Of a stretch of DNA of 64,000 nucleotides, positions 8,992 through 19,313 are shown piece after piece. Both the position numbers and the translations under genes were made by a program. The notes beneath the pieces were generated by a model. It was not told the DNA's origin and ran no database searches. It saw nothing but the letters and a program-made list of their open reading frames with translations. Origin of the DNA: Corynebacterium timonense. GTDB taxonomy: Bacteria; Actinomycetota; Actinomycetes; Mycobacteriales; Mycobacteriaceae. The number at the start of each line of letters is the position of its first letter. Within the stretch, counting starts at the first letter, position 1. Location of the stretch: positions 2,232,001 through 2,296,000 of the forward strand of contig NZ_LT629765.1 of the NCBI RefSeq assembly GCF_900105305.1, read 5' to 3'.

Positions 8992-9780
8992 TCAAACAGA
9001 TGACGTATTGACGGCCGCCTCACTGATCGCGCCCTTCACCTCGCGGCGCAGCTCGCGGAACTCGGGCAGGTCGCTCACCGCGGCGAGGTCCGGCTCCGCC
9101 CCGGCGAGAGAGCCGTAGACGTCGGGCACGTCGTAGACGCCCACGATGCGCCCCGGCTTCGCGGCCATCACCACGACCCGCTGGCCGAGCAGTAGGGCCT
9201 CGTCGACCGAGTGGGTGACGAAGACGATGCTGGGCGTACTCGCCGCCCAGATGCCCAGCAGGTCGGCTTGGAGCTGCTCGCGGGTGAACGGGTCGAGCGC
9301 GCCGAAAGGCTCATCCATGAGGACCACGCGCGGCGACTGCGCCAACACGCGCGCGATCTGGGCGCGCTGTTGCATGCCGCCGGATAGCTCGTGGGGGAAG
9401 CGCTCCCGCGCCTCGCTCAACCCCACCACCTCGGTGAGACGCTCGGCCGCCTTCTCCTGCTCAGGGTCTCCGGTCAGGGAGGCGCCGAAGCGAATGTTGT
9501 CCTTCACCCGCAGCCACGGGAATAAGGTCGGCTGCTGGAACACCACCCCGCAATGATTGCCGGGCCCCTTCACCGTGCGGCCCGCCACGGTAATTGTCCC
9601 GGTGGTGGGGAGGAGGAAGCCCGCGATGAGGCGCAGCAGCGTCGATTTCCCGCAGCCGGACGGGCCGACGACGCAGACGCGCTCTCCGTCGGCGATGTTG
9701 AGGCTGAACTTCTGCAGGCTGGGCACCTGCTCGCCGTCCTCCGTGGTGTAGACGTGAGACACGTGGTCAAGCGTGATCAT
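8992..9780 (-). CDS. ABC transporter ATP-binding protein, nitrate/sulfonate/taurine type
   Basis: 262 residues with Walker A GPSGCGKST, Q-loop VVFQQPTLFPWL, signature LSGGMQQR, Walker B VVLMDEPFGALD and switch VTHSVDEAL. The FPWL sequence and overall length match the SsuB/TauB/NrtD class. It would power the membrane protein encoded at 10825-11640. The gene follows the binding-protein gene by six bases, so the set is one operon. Confidence 0.9.
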   Translation of the reverse strand: MITLDHVSHVYTTEDGEQVPSLQKFSLNIADGERVCVVGPSGCGKSTLLRLIAGFLLPTTGTITVAGRTVKGPGNHCGVVFQQPTLFPWLRVKDNIRFGASLTGDPEQEKAAERLTEVVGLSEARERFPHELSGGMQQRAQIARVLAQSPRVVLMDEPFGALDPFTREQLQADLLGIWAASTPSIVFVTHSVDEALLLGQRVVVMAAKPGRIVGVYDVPDVYGSLAGAEPDLAAVSDLPEFRELRREVKGAISEAAVNTSSV

Positions 9781-9786
9781 CGTGGG

Positions 9787-10818
9787 TTACCTTCCTTCCA
9801 TGAAAAACACCGCGTCGTAGGCGTCCTCGCTGGACAGCGGCGCGGCGACCTCGCGTTCGCCGGCGAGGAAGGCGGAGGTGCGCTCGAGCGCCTCGGGCAC
9901 GCCCCGGAGCTGCTCGAGCTGCTCCGCGCCGCCCACAATGTGCAGGCCATCGAGCTGGTACAAGGTCTCTTCGACGCTGAGCTGCGCCTCGTTGGCGTTG
10001 CCCTGCGCAAACTCTTCTGGGTCGTCGCGTCGCACCTGCGCCGCCCAGTCCTGCAGGTCGAGCCACGTCTGCACAAGCTCCGTGTTCTCCTCAACCCAGC
10101 CGCGGGCTGCGAGCGTGAAGTTGTACGTCGGCGCTCCCGCCTCCGCGACGTCGGTGCTGGTGAGCACGATGTGGCCCGACTCGGCGAGGAAGGCCCGGAC
10201 GGGATCCCACACATAGGCGGCGTCGATCTCGTCCGACTGCCACGCCGCCGGCAGCGCGTCCGGGGAGAGGTTGACCAGCTCGACGTCCTGCGTGGGGTCC
10301 ATTCCGGCCGAGCGCAGGGCGTTGAGCAGGCTGTAGTGCGCCGTGGAGGAGTACGGCACGGCGATCCTGCCGCCGCGCAGGTCCGTGATGGTGTCTACCG
10401 AATCGTCCTTGGCCACGAGCGCCTCGGTGTCCCCGATGACGGCGCTGACGCGCGGGATAACCACGTCGAGGCTGAGCGGCTCGCTCAGGGCCTTCGCGGA
10501 GGGCGTGGATCCCAAAAAGCCGAGGTCGATGGAGTCGGAGGCCAGCCCTTGCACGACGTCCTGGCCGGTGGGGAAACGGATCCAGCGCAGGTCGGCGTTG
10601 GGCATACACGCCTCCGCCAGCCCCCGGTCGCGGACGTAGAGCTCAGTGCCCAGAATGACCTGGTAGCCGAGCCGGACCTCGCCCGCCGCCTCGGTAGGCT
10701 CGACGGGACATTCGGCGTTCGTGCGCTGCTCGTACTCGCTGGCCGGAGTGCCCACGCACCCGGTGAGGAGCACACCCGCGGACGCGAGAAGCGCCGCGGT
10801 GAGAGATCTCGCGTTCAT
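9787..10818 (-). CDS. ABC transporter substrate-binding lipoprotein (SsuA/TauA-like)
   Basis: 343 residues. The signal sequence ends in lipobox LLTG with Cys21 as the lipidation site. The mature part has the NMT1/TauA pattern: VRLGYQVILGTELYV, a QDVVQGLASDSIDLGFLGSTPSAKAL region, then RGGRIAVPYSSTAHYSLLNA. It would capture a small anionic substrate such as an alkanesulfonate, taurine or nitrate at the outer face of the membrane. The specific ligand cannot be read from the sequence. Confidence 0.87.
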   Translation of the reverse strand: MNARSLTAALLASAGVLLTGCVGTPASEYEQRTNAECPVEPTEAAGEVRLGYQVILGTELYVRDRGLAEACMPNADLRWIRFPTGQDVVQGLASDSIDLGFLGSTPSAKALSEPLSLDVVIPRVSAVIGDTEALVAKDDSVDTITDLRGGRIAVPYSSTAHYSLLNALRSAGMDPTQDVELVNLSPDALPAAWQSDEIDAAYVWDPVRAFLAESGHIVLTSTDVAEAGAPTYNFTLAARGWVEENTELVQTWLDLQDWAAQVRRDDPEEFAQGNANEAQLSVEETLYQLDGLHIVGGAEQLEQLRGVPEALERTSAFLAGEREVAAPLSSEDAYDAVFFMEGR

Positions 10819-10824
10819 CGGCAG

Positions 10825-11640
10825 TTATCCCTTTCCGCGCCAGGGGGCCCAGCGCCGCTCGGCCCAGAGGAAATGCTGATCCATACCCACGGCCACGACG
10901 CCGATCACGATGATGGAGGCGATGGTCAGCGAGGTGTTCAGCTGCGTACCGGAGATGAACGCCAAGGCGCCGATCCCCGGGATGCCGTCGTTGAGCTCCG
11001 CGGCGATGATCGCCGACCACGCCATGCCGTTCGCGAGCCTCATGCCGCTTAAGATCTCGGGCAACGCCCCGGGGATGGTCACGCGTTGGAGTACCTGCGC
11101 GCGATTCGCCCCCATCGATTGGGCGGCGCGCACCCAATCGTGGCGCACGCCGATGACGCCGGAGGTGGTGGCGACGGTGATGGCGGGGAACGTGGCGAGG
11201 AACAGGAGGATGACCTTCGAGGTGTCTCCGATGCCGAACCACACGATGAGCAGGCCGATGTAGCCCAGCGGGGGCAGCGCGCGCATGAAGCTGACGTAGG
11301 GTTCGACGATCGCGCGGAGCACGCGGTGCGACGCTAGGAGCCAGCCAAGCGCCACGCCGACGATGATGCCCGCGCCGAAGCCGACCGCCACGCGCTGGAT
11401 GGTGGCGAGCAGGTGCTGCCACAGGAAATAGCCCTGCACGCCGCACGTACGGCGCGCACTGCCATCGCCCTGCTCGCGGCAGATGTTCGTTTCCACGAGT
11501 TGCCTGCCCACGTCGACCGGGGAGGGCAGTATCACCGGGTTGATGTGCGAAAAGTGGGTGATGGCCCACCAGACGGCGATGAGCGCGACGAGCACAGAAA
11601 ACTGCACGCCGCGGAGACGCCACCGGTTATCCGCCAGCAT
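10825..11640 (-). CDS. ABC transporter permease, SsuC/TauC-like
   Basis: 271 residues with about six hydrophobic helices and the family EAA-loop region (RVTIPGALPEILSGMRLANGMAWSA). It would form the membrane channel with the ATPase at 8992-9780. A short periplasmic insertion carries two cysteines. It stands between the flavin reductase gene and the binding-protein gene, all on the minus strand. Confidence 0.9.
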   Translation of the reverse strand: MLADNRWRLRGVQFSVLVALIAVWWAITHFSHINPVILPSPVDVGRQLVETNICREQGDGSARRTCGVQGYFLWQHLLATIQRVAVGFGAGIIVGVALGWLLASHRVLRAIVEPYVSFMRALPPLGYIGLLIVWFGIGDTSKVILLFLATFPAITVATTSGVIGVRHDWVRAAQSMGANRAQVLQRVTIPGALPEILSGMRLANGMAWSAIIAAELNDGIPGIGALAFISGTQLNTSLTIASIIVIGVVAVGMDQHFLWAERRWAPWRGKG

Positions 11641-11680
11641 TCGTACTCCTCAGAGGTGATACTTCAGTAGGGGCCGCGGC

Positions 11681-12205
11681 CTAGATCGTCGTTGTCACCG
11701 CGGAGCGGTGGAACACGAGAGGGCGGTGGCTCTCGCCGTCGTCGGTGGTGGTCGTGTGCGCGCGCTCGATCTGCGCGATGGCGAGGATGTGGTCGCCCAC
11801 ATCGATTTCCTCGACGAGCCGGGCGGTGGCGTTGAACGCGGCGCCGGGCAGGAGGATGGCGCTGCCGTCGGTCTCGAACTCGAGCCCGTTGAAGCGCTCG
11901 GCGGAGGGGCGGGAGAAGTTCGCGACGGCCTCGCGGTTGGCCTCCGAGAGGATGCTCAGGCCGATCAGCGGGGCGCGGCGCAGCAGCGGCCACGTGGTGG
12001 AGGTCTTTTGGATACTCACACTCACCAGCGCCGGCTCCAGGCTGTGGCCGACGAAGCTACCGATGATCATGCCGGCCGGGTGGCCGTCGACAAGTGCTCC
12101 CGCGGTGGTCAGCGGGGTCGGGGCGAGCGCGAGCGCGGCGCGCAGGGCCCGGGTGTCCGCGAGGTCGACTGCGGTCCGCGTCGGGGCTGGGGTGCTGGTG
12201 GTCAT
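11681..12205 (-). CDS. Flavin reductase family protein (FMN-binding split barrel)
   Basis: 174 residues from the ATG at 12205, picked because a GAAGGAGACC ribosome binding site precedes it. The core reads PTPLTTAGALVDGHPAGMIIGSFVGHSLEPALVSVSI, typical of flavin reductases that supply FMNH2 to two-component monooxygenases. Placed first in an operon with a sulfonate/nitrate-type transporter, it could serve sulfonate or another oxidative step. However, no monooxygenase (SsuD-like) gene is in the window, so the pathway is incomplete here. Confidence 0.8.
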   Translation of the reverse strand: MTTSTPAPTRTAVDLADTRALRAALALAPTPLTTAGALVDGHPAGMIIGSFVGHSLEPALVSVSIQKTSTTWPLLRRAPLIGLSILSEANREAVANFSRPSAERFNGLEFETDGSAILLPGAAFNATARLVEEIDVGDHILAIAQIERAHTTTTDDGESHRPLVFHRSAVTTTI

Positions 12206-12298
12206 GGGGTCTCCTTCAGAGCGGTTTCTGTGCGGTGTCACTGCGTGGCCTGTGTCGTTCGCATCCTCGGTGCGAGGCATGATCGCGAGTAAACCACA

Positions 12299-12394
12299 CG
12301 GTCTATTTTTGCCCCATAGTTCCAACCACGATGGATAAAACTAAGGTCAACGGGCGTGCCTCGGTACACGCGAGACGCGGCCCTAAATAGACCG
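12299..12394. promoter_or_regulatory. Divergent operator: perfect 10-bp inverted repeat
   Basis: CGGTCTATTT at 12299-12308 and its exact reverse complement AAATAGACCG at 12385-12394 lie in the intergenic region between the flavin reductase operon and the ROK regulator. The right copy abuts the -35 region of the regulator promoter. The layout fits binding sites for the ROK protein controlling both directions, which is inference. Confidence 0.55.
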
Positions 12395-12410
12395 CTTTGT
12401 CTTTATCCCG

Positions 12411-12416
12411 TATCAT
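12411..12416 (+). promoter_or_regulatory. -10 element of a probable leaderless promoter
   Basis: TATCAT ends six bases before the ATG at 12423. A transcription start at the usual distance would fall on the start codon, and no ribosome binding site is visible. This suggests a leaderless mRNA, which is common in corynebacteria. The -35 region overlaps the AAATAGACCG operator half. Confidence 0.5.
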
Positions 12417-12422
12417 CAGCGT

Positions 12423-13637
12423 ATGGCTGTACCCCCCACCACCCAGGCGACGCCCCGGCCGGTCCACTTCCGGCTGCCCTCGGATATCGCCGGACGCTGC
12501 CTCCAACAGGTCCGCGTCCACCCGGGGATTACCCGCCGCGAGCTGCAAGACGACCTCGGCCTGACGCAAGCCACGACCTCGCGGCTGATCACCCGGCTGG
12601 AAAAGGCCGGCCTGATCCGCCTCGGATCGTCGCAGGACACCGGGCCCGGCCGCCCGAGCGCGGGACTCTACGTCGATGGCGAGGAGCTCCTCGCGGTGGG
12701 CGCCCACGTGGGCAAGCGCGACACCCGCATCGTTCTCACCGACCTGCAGGGCCGGGTGCTAGCGCAGGACCGGCTCGCCCTCGACGTGAGCACGGCTCGC
12801 GCCGACGACGCGCTCGAAACCGTCGCGTGGCGCATGGCGCACCTCGCGCAGCAGGCCCCCGTCCCCATCCAGAACGCGGGCGTGGCGTTTTCCGCCGACG
12901 TCCACGACGACGGCACCATCACCAGCCCCACGTACGGATGGGACAACGTTCCCGCGCTCACACTTACCCGCGCGGCGCTCGGCCGTGTCGCGGCGACCTC
13001 GAACTTCGCCCCCGACGTGGACGTGGAGGTGTGCACGGGCGTCTCCGCGATGGCCGCCTTCGAGCTCGCCCACATGGACCTACGAGACCTCGAGAGCGCG
13101 GCGCTCACGCGCTCGGCGCTCTACGTGTACGCGCGCGAGGTGGTGAGCTACGCGTGGATCGTGCACGGCGGCATCCACCGCCCCCGCCTGGGCCACCAAA
13201 ACCCCCTGCTGTCGCGCTTCATGCGCGACTCGCCTCTCTCCGCTGCCTCCGCGCACGATGGCACCGACCCGCTGAGCGTGTCGGCCCTGCTCGCGTGCGC
13301 GGCCGACTACGGCTACCGCGCGTCGAGCCTCCCCGAGCTCGTGCGCGCGGCGCGTCGCGACGCCCGCCTCGCCGCCCTGCTCGACCACCGGGCGGACATC
13401 CTCGGCGGCGTCGTCGACGTCGCGGTGCAAGTGATCGACCCCGCGGCGGTGGTCTTCGCCGGCGAGACCTTCTCGGCGGACCCGCAGCGCACGCGGCGCA
13501 TCGCCGGGCACGTGCAGTCCGCCCCAGGCAGCGACTACGCCCTGAAGGCCTACCCGGCGAACATCGACGTCATCGTCGAGGCGGCGAAGATGATCGCGCT
13601 GCACGCACCATGGCAGCAGCCGCTGGGCGCCCTCTGA
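12423..13637 (+). CDS. ROK-family transcriptional regulator
   Basis: 404 residues. The N-terminal winged helix-turn-helix (GRCLQQVRVHPGITRRELQDDLGLTQATTSRLITRLEKAGLI) is followed by a ROK sugar-kinase-like domain. The glycine-rich phosphate loop (normally DxGxT) is replaced by GAHVGKRDTRIVLTD, and the zinc-binding CxCGxxGC motif is absent, so sugar kinase activity is unlikely. It is transcribed away from the flavin reductase/ABC operon and is the likely regulator of that operon and of itself. Confidence 0.8.
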   Translation: MAVPPTTQATPRPVHFRLPSDIAGRCLQQVRVHPGITRRELQDDLGLTQATTSRLITRLEKAGLIRLGSSQDTGPGRPSAGLYVDGEELLAVGAHVGKRDTRIVLTDLQGRVLAQDRLALDVSTARADDALETVAWRMAHLAQQAPVPIQNAGVAFSADVHDDGTITSPTYGWDNVPALTLTRAALGRVAATSNFAPDVDVEVCTGVSAMAAFELAHMDLRDLESAALTRSALYVYAREVVSYAWIVHGGIHRPRLGHQNPLLSRFMRDSPLSAASAHDGTDPLSVSALLACAADYGYRASSLPELVRAARRDARLAALLDHRADILGGVVDVAVQVIDPAAVVFAGETFSADPQRTRRIAGHVQSAPGSDYALKAYPANIDVIVEAAKMIALHAPWQQPLGAL

Positions 13638-13659
13638 GCGCCCCTCTGCGAGCCCAGCG

Positions 13660-15723
<2,064 letters not shown>

Positions 15724-15792
15724 CTATTGCGCTATCGGGTCTTTAACCCGTCCTATCTTACACCGTGTGATCCCACCCACGGCACGCGCAAC

Positions 15793-16395
15793 TTACCCGT
15801 ACGTGTCGCGCGGCCCGCGGCCCTTGACGTGCAGCGGCCCGTAGCGCCAGCTCTTCGTTTTCGGCGGGTAGACGTGCAGTTTGGTCACCACCCCGGGGCC
15901 AACCTTGCGCGCGATCTCCGCGAGCACCGTACCCTGCATGTACTTCAACTGCGTCGCCCAGGCAGTTTGGTCGCAGGAGACGAAGACCTCGCCGTCCTTG
16001 ACCATCTCCACCGTGGTGTGCTGGGCGATCTTCTCTCCCACGAGGCCCTCCCAGTTGCCCATGACCCAGCCGTAGGCGATGTTGTGGGTCCAGTCGCGGT
16101 CGCGGATCTCCTTGCTCACCAGCGCGCCGAACCCCTGCACCCGCGTGCTGCGCCCCAGCGGGCGCCCGTCGAGGCCCGTCGGCCGGCCCCTACCCCGCCA
16201 CGGCGTGGGCCCCGCCTGCTCCAGGTTCAGCCCCGGCACCGTGACCTCCGGGGTCCCAGGAACCGCCACGCCCCGCGGGGCGCTGCGGCGGGGAATGACG
16301 CTCGCGCCCTGGCGCCGCAGGTCGGGCAGCTTCACCCCGCGCCGCCGGGCGGTCAAGCGCAGGGTGTCGAAGGTGTCTTTGACCAGGTCACTCAA
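15793..16395 (-). CDS. dciA: DciA/DUF721 family protein
   Basis: 200 residues. The N-terminal half is basic and low in complexity. The C-terminal half (from about residue 95) has the KH-like DUF721 fold with [40 protein letters not shown]. In bacteria lacking DnaC or DnaI, DciA assists loading of the replicative helicase, which fits its place between recF and gyrB. The start overlaps the recF stop by eight bases. Confidence 0.85.
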   Translation of the reverse strand: MSDLVKDTFDTLRLTARRRGVKLPDLRRQGASVIPRRSAPRGVAVPGTPEVTVPGLNLEQAGPTPWRGRGRPTGLDGRPLGRSTRVQGFGALVSKEIRDRDWTHNIAYGWVMGNWEGLVGEKIAQHTTVEMVKDGEVFVSCDQTAWATQLKYMQGTVLAEIARKVGPGVVTKLHVYPPKTKSWRYGPLHVKGRGPRDTYG

Positions 16396-17560
16396 TGCGC
16401 GACACCCCCTCCTCCATGACCACGCTGTAGCGCCCGCTCACCACGTCGTGGAGGTTGCCAGGCAGGTCGTCGCCCACCGCGGCGGTGATGAGCACCTGCT
16501 CGGCGCCCTCGGCGACGTGGACCAGACGCTGCCGGCGCGCGGCGTCGAGCTCGGCGAAGACGTCGTCGAGGATGAGCACCGGCTCGGACCCCTCGGCCGC
16601 GAGCAGCGAATACTCGGCCAGGTGGAGAGCGAGCGCGAGCGACCAGGTTTCGCCGTGGCTGGCGTAGCCCTTTGCGGGCTGCTCGCCGAGCAGAAGTACC
16701 AGGTCGTCGCGGTGGGGGCCGACGAGGGTGGTGCCGCGCTCGATCTCCTCGGCGCGCCTGCGGCCGAGCTCGGTGAGCATGGCGGCCCCGATGACCTCCG
16801 GGTCGCGGGTGCCCTCCCCGAGCAGGGTGCGCACCGCGTCGTCGACCGTGGAGCGGTAGTGCGCCGCGGCGGGGCGCGACTCGGGGGCGACGGCGGCGTA
16901 GGACTCGGTGATGGGCGCGGCGAGGTCGTCGAGAAGCGAGAGCCTGCCCGCGATGACCTGCGCCCCGGCGTGCGCGAGCTGGGCATCCCACGCGTCGAGG
17001 GTGCTCAGCGCGGCGGCGCCGGCCGGGTCGTCGTAGCCGCGCCGCAGGTTGAGGGCCGAGCTGCGCAGCAGGGCGTTGCGCTGGCGCAGGATCTTGTCGT
17101 AGTCCGCCTTCACCCCGCCGAGGCGCGGCGTGCGCAGGGCGGCGAGGTCGTCGAGGAAGCGGCGCCGCTCCGCGGGCTCGCCGACCACAAGGCGCAGGTC
17201 CTCCGGGGAAAAAAGCACCGTCCGCAGCACGCCGAGCACCTCGCGGGGGGACTTTAAGCGGGTGCGGTTGATCTGCGCCTGGTTGCCACCCGACTCCTTG
17301 ATGAGCAGGTGCGTGGTCAGCTCGCGGCCCTCGTTAACCGTGGTCACGGACACGCGCGCGTTGGCGGCGCCCGCGCGGATGAGCGGGCCGTCGGCGGAGA
17401 CGCGATGGCTTTTGAGCACGGAGCTGTAGTACACCGCCTCAACGACGTTGGTCTTGCCGTGGCCGTTGCGCCCCGACAGGACGGTCACCCCCGGCGAAAG
17501 CTCGAGCGAAAGCTCCGGCCAGGAACGAAAGTCCCGCAGGTCGAGTTCGCGGATGTACAC
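16388..17560 (-). CDS. recF: DNA replication/repair protein RecF
   Basis: 390 residues. An SMC-like ATPase with Walker [10 protein letters not shown] near residue 30, the characteristic LRDFRSW opening, an ABC-type signature region ([16 protein letters not shown]) and Walker [12 protein letters not shown]. It acts in gap repair with RecO and RecR. The gene starts four bases after dnaN ends, so it is co-transcribed with dnaN. Confidence 0.96.
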   Translation of the reverse strand: MYIRELDLRDFRSWPELSLELSPGVTVLSGRNGHGKTNVVEAVYYSSVLKSHRVSADGPLIRAGAANARVSVTTVNEGRELTTHLLIKESGGNQAQINRTRLKSPREVLGVLRTVLFSPEDLRLVVGEPAERRRFLDDLAALRTPRLGGVKADYDKILRQRNALLRSSALNLRRGYDDPAGAAALSTLDAWDAQLAHAGAQVIAGRLSLLDDLAAPITESYAAVAPESRPAAAHYRSTVDDAVRTLLGEGTRDPEVIGAAMLTELGRRRAEEIERGTTLVGPHRDDLVLLLGEQPAKGYASHGETWSLALALHLAEYSLLAAEGSEPVLILDDVFAELDAARRQRLVHVAEGAEQVLITAAVGDDLPGNLHDVVSGRYSVVMEEGVSRIE

Positions 17561-17563
17561 GGC

Positions 17564-18751
17564 TTAGCCCGGCAGGCGCACCGGCATGAGCAGGTAGGTG
17601 AACTCCGTCTGCGGGGTGGCAAACGTGCCGTCGGCCCCGGGGGCGGGCAGTTCGTCGGATGCCGGGATCATGATCGCGGGGCGGGAGGCTTCGGTGAAGC
17701 CGAAGACCACGTCGTCGGTGGGGATGACCGCGAGACCGTCCTTGAGGTAACCGGAGTTGAAGGCGATGAGCAGGCCCTCGGCACCCTCGAACTCCGCCTC
17801 GACCGTTTCCGTGGCCTCGCCGGAATCAGCGCCGGAGGCGAACAGGGTGACTTCGCCCGAGCGGAACTGCATGCGGATCTGTGCGTTGCGGTCGGCGACA
17901 AGGCTGACGCGGCGGATGGCCTCGACCAGGGGCGCGATGGCCACGCGCGCCATGGAGGTGTGGGACTTCGGCAGGAGCGGCTGGACGTTCGGGAAGTCGG
18001 CGTCGAGCATGCGGGTCGTGGTTTCGCGGTTGCTCGAGTGCAGGCCGAAGAGCCCGTCTCCGCCGATGTTCTCGGTGTCGCCGACGGCGATCTCGACGGG
18101 GGTGTCGATGTGCGTGTCCAGGGTGCGCGCGTTGTCCAGCAGCGTCTTCGCGGGCACGAGCAGCTTCGCCTGGACGGACTCGGCGACCGGCTCCCACGAA
18201 ATGGTGCGCAGCGCCAGGCGGAAGCGGTCGGTGGCGGTGAGCTGCATGGTGGAGCCGGTGACCTCGAGGTGGATGCCGGTGAGCATGGGCAGGGTGTCGT
18301 CGCGCCCGGCGGCGGAGGCGACCTGGGTGACGGCGCCGACGAAGTCCGCGGGAGACAGCGTGCCCGTCACCTCGGGCAGGGTGGGCAGCTGCGGGTAGTC
18401 GTCAAGCGGCATGAGCGGCAGCTCGAAGCGCGCGGATCCGCCCTGGAGCAGCAGCTTCGATCCGTCGGAGGAGACCTCGACGGGCTTGGCGGGCATGTTG
18501 CCCACGATGTCCGCGAGGAGCTTGCCCGCGACGGCGACGCGGCCCGGCTCGCCCACCTCGGCGCCGATGCGCACGCGGGAGGACACCTCGTAGTCGAAAC
18601 CGGCGAACTCCAGGCCGTCGTCGTCGACGGTGATGACGACGGCGCGGAGGATCGGTTGCGTGTTCTTCGTTGGCAAGCTTCGTGCGACCCAGGCTACGGC
18701 GTCGGAGAGGTCTTCCTTGTGAACGCGAAATGACACGCGGTTGTCGTCCAT
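17564..18751 (-). CDS. dnaN: DNA polymerase III beta sliding clamp
   Basis: 395 residues, the standard length of the three-domain clamp. It begins VSFRVHKEDLSDAVAWVARSL and ends in TYLLMPVRLPG, the conserved C-terminal strand near the clamp-binding pocket. Two copies form a ring that tethers polymerase to DNA. It lies directly upstream of recF and is separated from dnaA by a 560-base region rich in DnaA boxes. Confidence 0.98.
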   Translation of the reverse strand: MDDNRVSFRVHKEDLSDAVAWVARSLPTKNTQPILRAVVITVDDDGLEFAGFDYEVSSRVRIGAEVGEPGRVAVAGKLLADIVGNMPAKPVEVSSDGSKLLLQGGSARFELPLMPLDDYPQLPTLPEVTGTLSPADFVGAVTQVASAAGRDDTLPMLTGIHLEVTGSTMQLTATDRFRLALRTISWEPVAESVQAKLLVPAKTLLDNARTLDTHIDTPVEIAVGDTENIGGDGLFGLHSSNRETTTRMLDADFPNVQPLLPKSHTSMARVAIAPLVEAIRRVSLVADRNAQIRMQFRSGEVTLFASGADSGEATETVEAEFEGAEGLLIAFNSGYLKDGLAVIPTDDVVFGFTEASRPAIMIPASDELPAPGADGTFATPQTEFTYLLMPVRLPG

Positions 18752-19256
18752 AGCGGCGAGCGGCTCCTTGCACGTTGGCCCGCGCCCGAAAGCAGCGGAC
18801 AGAATGACGGAATTTCACTCCACCTTAGGCGCAGCGCCCACCCGTGTCATTTACCGGGGTCGCGGATTTCGCTTGCTTGTCGATGTCCCGAGCGGCGTGA
18901 CTCACAGGTCCTCTTTCCCTCGGGAGAATGACAAAAGTGAGGAGTCGGTAACAGCAATAAGTCCTGTGCATTCTGTGGATGAACCAGGGTTTGGTGTGGT
19001 CGCGCCGGAAAAACGGGGTGTGCCGTCCGGTGTGGATAACCTGTGGATAAACCGGGGCCGATGTGGATAACTTTCCAGGCGTCGCGTCCTTCCACAGCGC
19101 GTGGGGGCTTGTCCACTGGGCTTTCACACGAACCCGCGAGTTATCCACACCCACGCTGCGTCGTGGTCTGGGTCAGAGTGTGCGTGAAATCATGGAATCA
19201 CATCGGTGGAATTACACAGCTGTGCACAAACCTGTGGAGAAGGCTCTGCGCGTACG
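18752..19256. other. dnaA-dnaN intergenic region with DnaA boxes
   Basis: Exact TGTGGATAA/TTATCCACA boxes occur at 19031-19039, 19042-19050, 19062-19070 and 19141-19149. One-mismatch boxes lie at 18974-18982, 19221-19229 and 19233-19241. No gene is visible. In mycobacteria this interval carries oriC. Here a second cluster lies on the other side of dnaA, so which one is the functional origin is not settled by sequence. The dnaN promoter should also lie here. Confidence 0.75.
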
Positions 19257-19292
19257 AAAAAACCGCGGGCGCTGCCGAAACAGCGCTCGCGG
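19257..19292 (-). terminator. Rho-independent terminator of dnaA
   Basis: On the minus strand, CCGCGAGCGCTG and CAGCGCCCGCGG form a nearly perfect 12-bp stem around TTTCGG, followed by six T residues. It starts about 20 bases after the dnaA stop codon and separates dnaA from dnaN transcription. Confidence 0.93.
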
Positions 19293-19313
19293 CGAGGGAG
19301 AAGAGAAGCCGGG

